64,000 bases of DNA from Sphingomonadales bacterium Ga0077559 (GCA_001464315.1 LNFK01000039.1:23875-87874), one strand, 5' to 3'. Shown: positions 47,753 to 56,615, counted from the stretch's first letter. Made by a program: numbers and translations. The notes: generated from the letters alone by a model not told the origin.

Positions 47753-48559
47753 ATGACACAGCCAAGCAGCAGCAACCGCATCCCCCTCTTCATCGCGCTG
47801 GTGGGCGCTTTAATGTTGCTCGGCGTCGGCGCACTTCTTTTCGTCAAAAATCCCGGGCCATCCTCGCCGTCTACTGAGCTTGCATCGGGCGCTGCCGACA
47901 AGGCTGTCGCGGTGGCGGGTATGACGGCCGAGCAGCGCAAAGCAACCGAGGCGCTGGTACGCGCCTATATACTGGAGAATCCGGAGATCATCACTGAGGC
48001 GATTGCTGAATTGCAAAAACGCGATGCTGCAAAACGTCTGACTTCGGCGGGCGACAGGTTGATCTCTCCGTTTCCCGGTGCCGAATTGGGGAACCCCAAG
48101 GGCGATGTGACCGTCGTCGAGTTTACCGACTATAATTGTGGCTATTGCCGCTCAAGCGTTGCCGATGTTCAGAAGCTGATCGATAATGACGCCAATGTCA
48201 GGGTCGTTATCCGCGAAGTCCCGATATTAAGCCAGACCAGTCGCGATGCCGCATTATGGGCCCTCGCCGCGGCCAAACAGGGCAAGTATAAGGCGTTTCA
48301 CGATGCGCTGTTCAGCGGCGCCCGCCCCGACGCGCAAAGCATTCGCGCCGCTGCGACCAAGGCTGGTATGGACCTTGCCGCTGCAGAAAAATTCGCTGCG
48401 TCGTCAACTGCCAATACCGAGGTGGAGAGCAACATAGCGATGATGCAGCAAATCGGCTTCGGCGGTACGCCAACCTTCATTATCGGTGACCAGATACTCG
48501 AAGGCGCGCTAGGCTACGACGCGCTGAAAGCCGCCGTCGACAAGGAACGCAAACTTTAG
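47753..48559 (+). CDS. DsbA-family thiol-disulfide oxidoreductase, membrane-anchored
   Basis: A 268-residue periplasmic thioredoxin-fold protein. N-terminal signal anchor (about 10-31), a linker with helices, then FTDYNCGYC with the active site C129-G-Y-C132 and the cis-proline loop GTPTFII. The CGYC pair and the KRDAAKRL spacer resemble ScsC/BdbD-type oxidases. It may form or isomerise disulfides. Located behind the M48 protease. Confidence 0.86.
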   Translation: MTQPSSSNRIPLFIALVGALMLLGVGALLFVKNPGPSSPSTELASGAADKAVAVAGMTAEQRKATEALVRAYILENPEIITEAIAELQKRDAAKRLTSAGDRLISPFPGAELGNPKGDVTVVEFTDYNCGYCRSSVADVQKLIDNDANVRVVIREVPILSQTSRDAALWALAAAKQGKYKAFHDALFSGARPDAQSIRAAATKAGMDLAAAEKFAASSTANTEVESNIAMMQQIGFGGTPTFIIGDQILEGALGYDALKAAVDKERKL

Positions 48560-48566
48560 ATCAATC

Positions 48567-48632
48567 GTCATTCTGAATTTGTTTGAGGATAACAGGCTGC
48601 CGTTCGTTATCCTGAAACAAGTTCAGGATGAC
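48567..48632. repeat. Long palindromic repeat (REP-like), copy 2
   Basis: Two 27-bp arms (48567-48593 and 48606-48632) with three mismatches and a 12-base loop. The right arm shares CTGAAACAAGTTCAGGATGAC with copy 1 at 37.7 kb. It sits between the stops of convergent dsbA-like and rlmE genes and could also act as a terminator. Confidence 0.8.
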
Positions 48633-48646
48633 GAGAAATAGTACGC

Positions 48647-49333
48647 CTAGCCCTTCTTACCTTGCGCGATCACATACCATTCGACCGAACCCTTGCGACT
48701 TGCTGGCGGCTTGGCATGTTTCACCGTTGTGAAGTTCGTCTTGAGGATGGCAAGCATCGCCGGATCGGTCCCGCCGGCAAATACCTTCGCAACAAAATCG
48801 CCGCCTGGCTTCAGCACCTGAACGGCGAAATCGACCGCAGCCTCAACAAGGCCCATCGTACGCAGATGGTCGGTCTGTTTGTGACCAACGGTGTTGGCGG
48901 CCATGTCGGACAATATAAGGTCAGGCGCTCCGCCTAGCTCCGCAATCAGCCGATCCGGCGCGCTGTCATGCATGAAATCCATCTCGAGCAGCGTAACGCC
49001 CTCGATTGGGTCGACCGGTAACAGATCAATGCCGACAAGGCCCGCTTTTGGCTGCTGCCGCCGAACAACCTGCGCCCATCCACCCGGGGCCACGCCCAAA
49101 TCGACAATCGCCCGCTTGCCGCGCAATATGTGGAACTTCTCATCAAGCTCGACCAGCTTGTAGGCAGCACGGCTGCGATAGCCCTCACCATGTGCCTTTT
49201 TAACATATGGGTCGTTCAATTGCCGTTCGAGCCAGCGCGTCGATCCTGCAGTCCGCCGCTTTGCGGTTTTCACCTTTTGCTTGCCCGCCAGCGTGCGGCC
49301 AGAGTCTTTTCCGCCAAAGAGATTATCAGCCAT
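48647..49333 (-). CDS. rlmE: 23S rRNA (uridine-2'-O-)-methyltransferase RlmE
   Basis: A 228-residue SAM-dependent methyltransferase (FtsJ/RrmJ) that methylates the ribose of U2552 in the 23S A loop. The catalytic K-D-K-E set can be placed: Lys in RAAYKLVEL, Asp in LSDMAAN, Lys in FVAKVFAGG, Glu in SVEWYVIA. The SAM motif is VDLGVAPGGWAQV. The N-terminal Lys/Arg-rich 40 residues likely bind RNA. It overlaps the ppx/gppA gene by one base. Confidence 0.93.
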   Translation of the reverse strand: MADNLFGGKDSGRTLAGKQKVKTAKRRTAGSTRWLERQLNDPYVKKAHGEGYRSRAAYKLVELDEKFHILRGKRAIVDLGVAPGGWAQVVRRQQPKAGLVGIDLLPVDPIEGVTLLEMDFMHDSAPDRLIAELGGAPDLILSDMAANTVGHKQTDHLRTMGLVEAAVDFAVQVLKPGGDFVAKVFAGGTDPAMLAILKTNFTTVKHAKPPASRKGSVEWYVIAQGKKG

Positions 49334-50499
49334 CAGTTATTCCGCCTGTTTCGACGTTTGGCGTCGCTTGCCATTAACGCGCGCAATATGCCTTCGCGGA
49401 TGCCGCGGTCGGCAACGCCCAATCTCTGCCCCGGCCAGATATCGAAGATAGACTCAAGAATAGCGCAGCCTGCAACGACCAGGTCGGCACGTTCGTGGCC
49501 AATGGTCGGGAACTCTGCTCTGCCCTTGATCGGACGTCGTGCCAGTTCCTGGCTGATTTCGCGCATCGCGGCAGTTGGCAGATGCAGGCCGTCGACAGCG
49601 CGGCGGTCATAGCTTGATAGTTTGAGATATACGCTGGCCAGCGTTGTCACCGTTCCCGATGTGCCGAGCAACCGGTGATCACCGCCATCCTTTGGCAACC
49701 GCGCCGCAAAATCGGCAAAGCTGTTCGTCACCTTGTCGCGCATCGCTTGATAGGTCGACAGCAGCGCTTCTGTGCCATCGTCATCTTGCCGCTCGCTTTC
49801 GGTCAGCGAAACAACGCCCCAGGGTACGCTAACCCAATCGAGTATTTCCGGAATGACCCCATCAGTGGAGACGAGCACAAGCTCGGTCGAACCGCCGCCA
49901 ATATCGAATATCAGGGCCGGGCCCTCGCCTTGTTCCAACAAGGCATGACAGCCCATAACTGCCAACCGCGCCTCTTCCTTGGGGCTGATAATGTCGAGAT
50001 GGATACCGGTTTCGCGTTTCACTCGCTCGATGAATTGCGCGCCATTCACCGCCTGGCGGCAGGCTTCGGTCGCTACTGATCGTGCGAGCACGACGTTGCG
50101 CTTTTTCAATTTTTCCGCACAGACCGTTAGCGCCTCGACCGCCCGGTCCATCGCTTCGTCGCTCATCCGTCCGGTGGTGGTCAGCCCTTCTCCCAACCGG
50201 ACCACGCGCGAAAAAGCATCGACCACGGTAAAGTCATCGCCGCCAGCTTTGGCGATCAAGAGACGGCAATTGTTGGTGCCAAGGTCGAGCGCCGCATAAG
50301 CTGTTCGATCAAACCAGTTGCGACGAAAATGACCATTTTCAGCCAAAACCGGCGTAATAATTTGTTCAGCACGCACTGCGTCTTTGACCGAAGCCTGCTG
50401 CACTATTGCAGCTTTGGGTGCCGCATTCTTGCGACGGGGCGGTTTCTTGCGTTTGCGCCCGCGTCCCTTTTGCGGCGATGGTGCGACATTCTCGCCCAT
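49333..50499 (-). CDS. Ppx/GppA family exopolyphosphatase
   Basis: A 388-residue actin-fold phosphatase acting on polyphosphate or pppGpp. The motif ALDLGTNNCRLLIA (about residue 71) and LIFDIGGGSTELV are the two phosphate-binding loops. An N-terminal Lys/Arg/Pro-rich tail of about 40 residues precedes the domain. The family cannot be split into Ppx or GppA by motif alone. Gene pair with rlmE, as in many alphaproteobacteria. Confidence 0.88.
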   Translation of the reverse strand: MGENVAPSPQKGRGRKRKKPPRRKNAAPKAAIVQQASVKDAVRAEQIITPVLAENGHFRRNWFDRTAYAALDLGTNNCRLLIAKAGGDDFTVVDAFSRVVRLGEGLTTTGRMSDEAMDRAVEALTVCAEKLKKRNVVLARSVATEACRQAVNGAQFIERVKRETGIHLDIISPKEEARLAVMGCHALLEQGEGPALIFDIGGGSTELVLVSTDGVIPEILDWVSVPWGVVSLTESERQDDDGTEALLSTYQAMRDKVTNSFADFAARLPKDGGDHRLLGTSGTVTTLASVYLKLSSYDRRAVDGLHLPTAAMREISQELARRPIKGRAEFPTIGHERADLVVAGCAILESIFDIWPGQRLGVADRGIREGILRALMASDAKRRNRRNN

Positions 50500-50668
50500 G
50501 GCCGTAACTCACTCTTATTTTCTATCCGGATCGGATGTTCCGCCGGTACCTAGCAAGCGTGCTACGCCGAAGCGGTTAAAATATCAAGATTTTTGCAAGC
50601 GGCACTGTCAACCGCCAATTCAGCGGCTTGACCACCTGAGTCCAGCGGCATATAGGCCCGGCCAATAT

Positions 50669-50742
50669 TCCCCGGTCGTCTAACGGTAAGACTACGGACT
50701 CTGACTCCGTCTATTGAGGTTCGAATCCTTACCGGGGAACCA
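50669..50742 (+). tRNA. tRNA-Gln(CUG)
   Basis: A 74-base tRNA with encoded CCA. Acceptor stem TCCCCGG/CCGGGGA, D stem GTCT/AGAC, anticodon stem ACGGA/TCCGT with loop CTCTGAC (anticodon CTG), T stem TGAGG/CCTTA with loop TTCGAAT. It marks the change from dense core genes to the gene-poor accessory part of the window. Confidence 0.95.
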
Positions 50743-50782
50743 TCATAAACGATTGATTTATAGCAATAATTATCTTCAGGAC

Positions 50783-50798
50783 AACTGCAAAACTGCAA
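50783..50798. repeat. Tandem 8-bp repeat AACTGCAA x2
   Basis: Two copies head to tail, 40 bp past the tRNA-Gln. Together with the 11-bp pair at 50870 they could be integrase arm sites of an old element, but no integrase is present in the window. Confidence 0.35.
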
Positions 50799-50869
50799 TT
50801 GTTGTGTTGCGTGAAAGCACCACGCATCTCCGCGGGTTTCCCTCCCTTTACGCTGGTTTCCGGCAGCTC

Positions 50870-50891
50870 CATGCAACATGCATGCAACATG
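50870..50891. repeat. Tandem 11-bp repeat CATGCAACATG x2
   Basis: Two exact head-to-tail copies, about 130 bp past the tRNA-Gln. Each unit contains imperfect dyad symmetry (CATG at both ends). Possible binding sites of a recombinase or of the HTH protein encoded just downstream; inference. Confidence 0.45.
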
Positions 50892-51010
50892 GGCCAATGC
50901 CCGTCGAGATTAAAACGACCACCCAGCTGACTGGGTATCCCTGCAGAATACGGGATGTGTTAGTCGTCACACAAGTGCATTCGGTATCTATGCGTTATTG
51001 AGATGCCGTT

Positions 51011-51490
51011 TTGGAGATTCACATTAGGGTAGAGAAAGACGTGATACCCGCAACCAAAGATAACCCCTTCCCTTATGCGGACACAGATGCCGCCCTTGCT
51101 CTGCAGTCGGCAATAAACAATGCCAAAGTAAAAAACAAAACGAGCCTTCGAACAATCGCCAAGACGCTAAATTACAAACAGGCCGCAGTTTTAAGTCATA
51201 TAGCGAGCGGTCGGATACCTATTCCCGTTGAGCGAGCGGAGGAAATTGCAGTTGCCTTGGATATCAACCCAAGCGCGTTGATGAAAATGTTTCTGAAGCA
51301 GCGTTATCCCAATGTGTCGCTCGCGGTAGAGCAACACGTGTTTGATCATCACGCGCTGTTAAGCGGATTAGACACAAGCTTGCCTCCGGGGCTTAACAAC
51401 GCAACACCATTGCAGATACGAATTATTCGGGAGGTACTTCGCGATGATCTTGCCTCGGCCCGATGGCTATCGCCGCACGAAGTTTTCTGA
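51011..51490 (+). CDS. XRE-like helix-turn-helix protein, possibly truncated
   Basis: A 159-residue protein. Residues about 45-100 form an HTH (TSLRTIAKTLNYKQAAVLSHIASGRIPIPVERAEEIAVALDINPSAL), and the remainder is helical without a known domain. Starts at TTG 51011 or a GTG at 51041. After the TGA stop the same frame stays open for 39 more codons to 51610 with protein-like sequence (IRKLRPDIIADSLSSDDL), so the stop may be a mutation. First gene after tRNA-Gln. Confidence 0.65.
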   Translation: MEIHIRVEKDVIPATKDNPFPYADTDAALALQSAINNAKVKNKTSLRTIAKTLNYKQAAVLSHIASGRIPIPVERAEEIAVALDINPSALMKMFLKQRYPNVSLAVEQHVFDHHALLSGLDTSLPPGLNNATPLQIRIIREVLRDDLASARWLSPHEVF

Positions 51491-51944
51491 GTAAGGGAAA
51501 TAAGAAAGCTCAGACCAGATATTATTGCAGACAGTTTGTCCTCCGATGATCTGCAGAAGGTTCGTCTTGCATTGTGGCGTGCGACCGAACAGCCGGAATC
51601 GGGGAACTAACCTTTCTGAATTCGTAATACGGGGGTTGTAGATTTACTGGCCATAGCTTCTTGGCGGTATGGCCGCTTTGCGCCCAATGTCTGTCATTCG
51701 ATGCTCTGTAAAAATTTGCTAAAAGCAGACGTTGTTAATTCCTGACCAGTCTGCAGGATTGTTGGACACTGCCGACAGTCTCTTATTGAGGACGCAATCG
51801 CGGTAAGCGGCCATTCGTTCATCCGGTTCCGTGACGGCAGCTTAGTCGACAGTCCGGAAAGTCACCTATTAGGCGGCGAAGGCGGTAAGCGGTCCTTAGT
51901 TCATTAGGCGCCCAAGTGGCAATTTCGCACCTCGAACTCCAACA
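51491..51944. other. Gene-poor gap with in-frame extension and a direct repeat
   Basis: The first 120 bases continue the HTH frame to a TAA at 51608-51610. The rest has no supported gene. Two 23-bp direct repeats of the form GCGGTAAGCGG(C/T)C(A/C)TT(C/A)GTTCAT lie at 51800-51822 and 51882-51904. The region resembles degenerate repeat DNA. Confidence 0.5.
51800..51904. repeat. Pair of 23-bp imperfect direct repeats
   Basis: GCGGTAAGCGGCCATTCGTTCAT and GCGGTAAGCGGTCCTTAGTTCAT-type copies, 82 bases apart start to start, with three mismatches. They lie just downstream of the AraC-type gene (its stop is at 51945). Confidence 0.6.
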
Positions 51945-52949
51945 TTATCGCGAACCTTTCCGCCATGCGGACGGCGTCTGCCCAAACTGGCTGCTAAACC
52001 AGGTGGTTAAGCTGGGCGGGCTGGCAAAGCCGAGGAGATCGGCGATCTCGGTCAGGCTCCTATTGGTTTCCCCAATCAGAGGCATGGCGACGTTCTTGCG
52101 GACTTCGTTGAGAATGGCAAGGAAACTGGTCTCTTCGGCCAGCAACGCGCGATTGAGCGTTCGGCGGGATACACCGAGTTGATTGGCAACAAAGGCGCCA
52201 GTGCATCGCCGGTTCGACAGGTTGTTTTCGAGCGTTCGGCGGACGCGTTCGGTCATGGTTGCGCCATGCATCGCGGTGATCGAGCGGAGCAAACCGGCGG
52301 TAAGCGGGCGTAGCGACGCATCCGCCATCGGGTTTGGTAGGTCGAGATCGGATGATTTCAAAACAACTCCGTTGAACTGCTGCAAGAAGGCGACACTTGT
52401 TCCGAAAGTGCGTTCGAAATAGCCTGGATCGGTCGGCTCTGCGCGTACAAAAAAAACCGTTTCGGGACGCCATTCGTCCGGCAGCAATTGCCGGAGGGTG
52501 CGGCTAATCACGCCGATGGCGAGGTCGGTCACTTGGATGGAGGGTCCAGGAATGCCAACGAAACAAGTGAGAATTGCGAGGCCATCCTGCTCGGCCAAAG
52601 AGATACTCAGCGCTTCGATGTGCAGCGGCAGATAGGCATTGACCGCCATAATCGCGCTACGCACGTCTGGCTCGTCGCGCGCCAGCAGGCTTAGTGGACC
52701 CATGTTTGAAAAGCCGCGTAGTTCGGACAGCCGAAGTCCGAAGTCGTCGGCGCCCGAGGAGATTGCCGCCAGTTCCAGCACGCGGACAGCGCTTGCCGTC
52801 GCGACTCGCCGATCGGGATCGGCCTCAATGTCGGTGGGAAGATCGCATTGTCTGAGTAGCCGGGTCGGCTCTAAACCATAAGACCGCGCCAAGTTGGGAA
52901 AGCCCTTGAGCATGGCTGCGCGAACGGTCGGGGTTTGCATTTGGCTCAT
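51945..52949 (-). CDS. AraC-family transcriptional regulator
   Basis: A 334-residue regulator. The N-terminal 200 residues are of the arabinose-binding-like type (LARSYGLEPTRLLRQCDLP start, FGLRLSELRGFSNMGPLSLLARDEPDVRSAI), found in OruR/ArgR-like AraC proteins. The C-terminal double HTH is at about 240-330 (VANQLGVSRRTLNRALLAEETSF, SLTEIADLLGFASPPSLTTWFSSQFGQTPSAWR). The effector is unknown. The gene is isolated, with 199 bp of upstream DNA towards a MarR-type gene. Confidence 0.87.
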   Translation of the reverse strand: MSQMQTPTVRAAMLKGFPNLARSYGLEPTRLLRQCDLPTDIEADPDRRVATASAVRVLELAAISSGADDFGLRLSELRGFSNMGPLSLLARDEPDVRSAIMAVNAYLPLHIEALSISLAEQDGLAILTCFVGIPGPSIQVTDLAIGVISRTLRQLLPDEWRPETVFFVRAEPTDPGYFERTFGTSVAFLQQFNGVVLKSSDLDLPNPMADASLRPLTAGLLRSITAMHGATMTERVRRTLENNLSNRRCTGAFVANQLGVSRRTLNRALLAEETSFLAILNEVRKNVAMPLIGETNRSLTEIADLLGFASPPSLTTWFSSQFGQTPSAWRKGSR

Positions 52950-53148
52950 GTTGGAATGTTAGTGGCCCAAATTGAAAAGTATCTCGCGCTGAATTACCTT
53001 AGATAGAGGTTTAGTTACCGAATTTGTCAATAAGCCAAGCCCCCAAACTACTGAAGTTTCGATGCACTAAAAACCTTCGGCGGGTGGACCAACTTATGGA
53101 TCGAGGCCGCAGCGCTCTACCCGAGGACGCCATGATGAAATCAGGAAC

Positions 53149-53655
53149 GTGGATTCCACCAACCAACTAAGCGCTATTGGAGAATACTTGATGTCGCTTT
53201 CAGAAACTTTAGAATCCGGGCAAGCAATTGAGAGCGCCTCATCATTGCCTGTTAGGGCTAGTCATCTGGACCATTCGGCCATGGACCTGTTACTCAGCAG
53301 GTTTGCAGCAATCTTATATGAACAGCGACGGCGCAGAGAACGCTTCCTGCCGGGCGACTTGTTTGCCGATCCAGCATGGGATCTGCTGCTTTATCTGTAC
53401 ATTGCCGGGTCCGAAGGACGAACAGTCTCGGTCAGTTCGGTTTGTATTGCGTTAGCTATTCCTGAATCGACCGTCTTGCGCTGGATCGGCCTGCTTGTCG
53501 ATAGGGACCTAGTCAGTCGCAAGAACGACGAAGTGGACAAACAGAGCGGTTTCATTGGCCTCTCCGCTGAAGGCTTCCTTGCGATGCGTGGCTATTTTGA
53601 GTGTGTCGCGAACGACGGTCGCACGCCGCCTGTGGTTTCGTGTTTACAAGTTTGA
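53149..53655 (+). CDS. MarR-type winged-helix protein
   Basis: A 168-residue protein. The first 60 residues contain a charged helix, then FADPAWDLLLYLYIA and VSSVCIALAIPESTVLRWIGLLVDRDLVSRKNDEVDKQSGFIGLSAEG, a winged helix with recognition helix and wing like MarR proteins. Start at GTG 53149 (AGGAAC nearby); ATG at 53191 is an alternative. No target gene is obvious next to it. Confidence 0.7.
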   Translation: MDSTNQLSAIGEYLMSLSETLESGQAIESASSLPVRASHLDHSAMDLLLSRFAAILYEQRRRRERFLPGDLFADPAWDLLLYLYIAGSEGRTVSVSSVCIALAIPESTVLRWIGLLVDRDLVSRKNDEVDKQSGFIGLSAEGFLAMRGYFECVANDGRTPPVVSCLQV

Positions 53656-54004
53656 TCTTGATTTACCCACGGGCATTGAATTGCTTTATTAACCTTCGGG
53701 AAAATTGTGGTTTTAACTTCGCAAGTGATGTGGGCGGAACAGCGTGAGGCAGCGGCGTAATAATGGCCTTAACGAATGACCGGTTTCAGAAGCGCAGCCT
53801 TGCCTCGTGTAAGACCGCTATGTTAGCAAAGACAGCCATTGCCGCTGCGGGCGCCTTGAATGTCAGCTTTCCGCTCTTTTGCCCTGAAACCTGCCTATCA
53901 GGACACGACAACTTTTCGGTCGTTCTGCAATTTACTTACGCGACATAAAAATGCGGACGTTTGGCGAGAAGCCTCGAACTTTAAAGGCTCGGCGGTTATA
54001 AAAA
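53656..54004. other. Gene-poor gap holding dispersed repeat copy A
   Basis: A 349-base gap. The stretch from about 53820 to 53925 is a copy of a degenerate repeat also found at 55.9 and 63.8 kb. A 61-residue ORF over it is explained by the repeat. No other feature was recognised. Confidence 0.55.
53822..53924. repeat. Dispersed repeat, copy A
   Basis: About 100 bp that aligns with copy B (TTAGC..., CTTGAAT..C.GCT, then the core). The core GGACACGACAACTTTTCGG is at 53901-53919, followed by TCGTT. Confidence 0.65.
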
Positions 54005-54427
54005 CTACTTTTCGAGATACCCGCGATCGACGTAAGGGAAACCATTCAGTTGGCAATCTCTGCCTTCATCATATTGATAATAAGCTCGCACTTCGGTGAT
54101 CCGCTGATCGCTCACAACGTACCATTCGGTCCCCCGGAACATTAACCTGTTTCCACTTGAAGGCAGCGTGTAAGCACAACTCCATTCACTGACTACTTCA
54201 AAGCCGCTAGCAATTACGTGGTCAATCCGCCAAGTCGGGTGATAGATTTGGCTAAATTTGTGCCAGTATTTTGAAAGATGTAATGCGCCTCTAATTGGCG
54301 GATGAACCTCAGGTAAGAAATAATGAACGACATCATCGTCAAGCGTGGATGTCATATCCTCGACATTTCCTGTGTTGCAACCATCGAAGTACTTCAAAAC
54401 AATTGCGATGTTTTGCTCTGAGTTCAT
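54005..54427 (-). CDS. NTF2/SnoaL-like protein
   Basis: A 140-residue cone-shaped alpha+beta fold. The start NIAIVLKYFDGCNTGNVEDMTSTLDDDVVHYF and the later WRIDHVIASGFEVVSEWSCAY match the SnoaL-like/NTF2 superfamily of small enzymes and binding proteins. The reaction is unknown and no pathway partner is adjacent. Sits alone between two repeat-rich gaps. Confidence 0.75.
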   Translation of the reverse strand: MNSEQNIAIVLKYFDGCNTGNVEDMTSTLDDDVVHYFLPEVHPPIRGALHLSKYWHKFSQIYHPTWRIDHVIASGFEVVSEWSCAYTLPSSGNRLMFRGTEWYVVSDQRITEVRAYYQYDEGRDCQLNGFPYVDRGYLEK

Positions 54428-54774
54428 AAATGATCACCATCTGCCGGCCGGGCTTCGGAAAGAACGCGTCATCGCACTTTAAAATCTGACCCCAAATCTA
54501 AATCTTTGAATTACCTTATGTCAAGATCAACACCCTTAACCAATGTATTTTCAAACGCGTGAGGCTGCACAGGATGCGCCCCACTGAATTATGCCGCCCA
54601 TCACGTAAGGTGCTTTGAATGGCAGCTAACCCCAACTTCCAAGCCATTGCTACTGCTCGATCTGATCCACAAAAGCAGTCGTAGACAGCAGGCAATTGTG
54701 AGGTGAACGAAAGCCAGGTTTCGTGAAGCCCGATTAGCTAAATAAACGGCGGCTCTGTTAGCGTATGGCGCCGC
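54428..54774. other. Gap without recognised feature
   Basis: 347 bases between the SnoaL-like and homocysteine-methyltransferase-like genes, both leftward. No ORF, tRNA or clear palindrome was found; it presumably holds the promoter of the SnoaL-like gene. Confidence 0.5.
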
Positions 54775-55716
54775 TCATCTTTCTGCGTGACGCACATTGC
54801 GTGCGATTTCATCCAAATGCTTGTCCCATGTGCCACAGCAGCCACCGAAGATGTCTATATGCGGGAAACGCTGGGCCAGTGATCCTATGCGTTGGCCGAG
54901 GTCGAGGGGGTCTCCCTCCTCGAGATGACCGAGTTGACACAAATCCATTTTTTCTTTGGCGCTCGCATTGGGCCTCAAACTTCGAAGACGCAAAATCCAT
55001 TCGCCAGTCTCGAGTGCGGGTTCAAATTCCAGCGGGTGTGAGCAATTGATGCCGTAAAAGTCCGGACGGGCGTTTCCGGCTTCACTATCCACGGCCTCTA
55101 TGGCTTCCTTGAGGCTGATTCCCGATTTGAGCCTGTGGTTACTATCGAGCATAAACCCCATGCTCAACGGTAGTTCAGCTCTCGAACTTGCGCGGCTAAC
55201 ACCCAGTGCCTCAGGGACGCTGTTAAACGTCATCGCACTCACGAAGTCGACATTAGCGCGCTTTAGAACTTCTAGTTGGAAACTGTGATAATCTTCAGAT
55301 TCGTCCGCTGTTATCGTGCGGTTGAGCGAATAGGCATCGCCTCTTGGACCAAGCATTCCGCCTATCAGAACTTTGTGACCAAGCGCTTGATATGGCTTTG
55401 CGACGTCAAGCAAGAACTCGATCGATTGCATCAGTGCATCAGCCAGGGCAGAGCGAGAATAGCCGAGTTTATGCCCCCAATCCGGGCTAGCACGATAATC
55501 AAGTCCGCTGATCATAGCCACGAAACCATTCGCCGCCGCCACATCAAGGACGCGGCAATACATTGCTTTTAGGTCTGCCATGGCCATGGGGCTGTCGAGC
55601 AGTGGATACATCGCAAATTCCGGAAGCTCGTGTCCATGGCGATACATGATCTCGGTCTCTTGACCGCCTTCGGTAAGATAAATGATGTCGGGTGATTGAA
55701 TTGGAAAGTCAGCCAT
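54775..55716 (-). CDS. Homocysteine S-methyltransferase family protein
   Basis: A 313-residue TIM-barrel enzyme. Zinc-binding cysteines are in GINCSHP and GGCCGT, the layout of the MmuM/BHMT domain, which moves a methyl group from S-methylmethionine or a betaine to homocysteine. LTEGGQETEIMYRHG at the N-terminus matches family members of the environmental branch. ATG at 55716 has a GAGGGAGG ribosome-binding site; the frame runs 20 codons further. It is alone, so the methyl donor cannot be told. Confidence 0.85.
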   Translation of the reverse strand: MADFPIQSPDIIYLTEGGQETEIMYRHGHELPEFAMYPLLDSPMAMADLKAMYCRVLDVAAANGFVAMISGLDYRASPDWGHKLGYSRSALADALMQSIEFLLDVAKPYQALGHKVLIGGMLGPRGDAYSLNRTITADESEDYHSFQLEVLKRANVDFVSAMTFNSVPEALGVSRASSRAELPLSMGFMLDSNHRLKSGISLKEAIEAVDSEAGNARPDFYGINCSHPLEFEPALETGEWILRLRSLRPNASAKEKMDLCQLGHLEEGDPLDLGQRIGSLAQRFPHIDIFGGCCGTWDKHLDEIARNVRHAER

Positions 55717-56102
55717 AATTGCCTCCCTCTCGGAAAATTGCAATTTCACGCGACCGACTTCAGTAATAGACCTCATTTCTCCATTTTGAAAACCATATTA
55801 AATCTCACATTTGTTATGTATTGAAGGCTGTATCTTCAACTGAACGAATGTCCGGTTCTCACGTCCTGATAGGAAGCCGCGGAGGTCCGCTTCGTTAGCG
55901 GGGAAAGTCGTTGCTGCGGCGGCCATCTTGAATATCGGCTGTCAACGTTTCTGCCTTAGTAGCCGCCTGTCCGGACACGACAACTTTTCGGCCGTTTGTT
56001 CGGTTCGGGGCATCTGTTAAAAGCTACCGTTGCGCTCACCTCTCGTAATCGGATAATAATCGGACGTTGAACGATTAACCAGTTACAAATATTCACGAAT
56101 GC
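55717..56102. other. Gap holding dispersed repeat copy B
   Basis: 386 bases. The repeat spans about 55893-55996. The left part carries the promoter of the methyltransferase-like gene. The right part precedes the GNAT gene and has no clear promoter. Confidence 0.5.
55893..55996. repeat. Dispersed repeat, copy B
   Basis: Aligns with copy A over about 100 bp. Core GGACACGACAACTTTTCGG at 55973-55991, followed by CCGTT. Confidence 0.65.
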
Positions 56103-56615
56103 ATGGCGAAGATAGAGACAACGAGGCTGTTGCTGAGACCTGTGTCAAGAAACGACGTAGCGGACCTCCACGACATTTTCAGCAACCTCGACGCAATGGC
56201 CTATTGGTCCACTCCGCCGCACATAGACCTGGCGGAAACTGAAGCCTGGGTGGAAGCGATGATGTCCATCGATCCACGGGAAGGCGAAGACTTCGTGGTC
56301 GAATGCAACGGTCGAGTGATTGGAAAGGCAGGGCTGTATACGTTTCCTGAGATCCGGTTCATCCTAAACCCTAATTCGTGGGGAAAAGGATATGCGCAAG
56401 AAGCTCTGACAGCCCTGGTTGATCGAGCCTTTTCAGTACATCAGCTGCCCTCAGTCGACGCAGACGTTGACCCACGAAACGAAGCTTCACTAAGACTCTT
56501 ACAGCGTTTGGGGTTTCAAGTGATGGGCCGTGCGCCACGCACGTGGAACGTCGGCGGAGTATGGTGCGACAGTGTGTTTCTTCGTCTGATGAGCCGGGGT
56601 CATCAAGTCCGCTAA
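56103..56615 (+). CDS. GNAT-family acetyltransferase (RimJ/RimL type)
   Basis: A 170-residue N-acetyltransferase. The start TTRLLLRPVSRNDVADLHDI and IRFILNPNSWGKGYAQEAL (acetyl-CoA loop) and PRNEASLRLLQRLGFQ are typical of the GNAT_3 group that modifies protein N-termini, antibiotics or small amines. The acceptor is unknown. Stand-alone gene. Confidence 0.88.
   Translation: MAKIETTRLLLRPVSRNDVADLHDIFSNLDAMAYWSTPPHIDLAETEAWVEAMMSIDPREGEDFVVECNGRVIGKAGLYTFPEIRFILNPNSWGKGYAQEALTALVDRAFSVHQLPSVDADVDPRNEASLRLLQRLGFQVMGRAPRTWNVGGVWCDSVFLRLMSRGHQVR

Noticed and set aside
50714..51001. 95-residue ORF after tRNA-Gln, considered as an integrase remnant
   Set aside because: It starts inside the tRNA and has no integrase motifs.
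53763..53948. 61-residue ORF
   Set aside because: Lies on dispersed repeat copy A; its tail SGHDNFS recurs in the ORF over copy C, which shows that the repeat and not a gene makes it.
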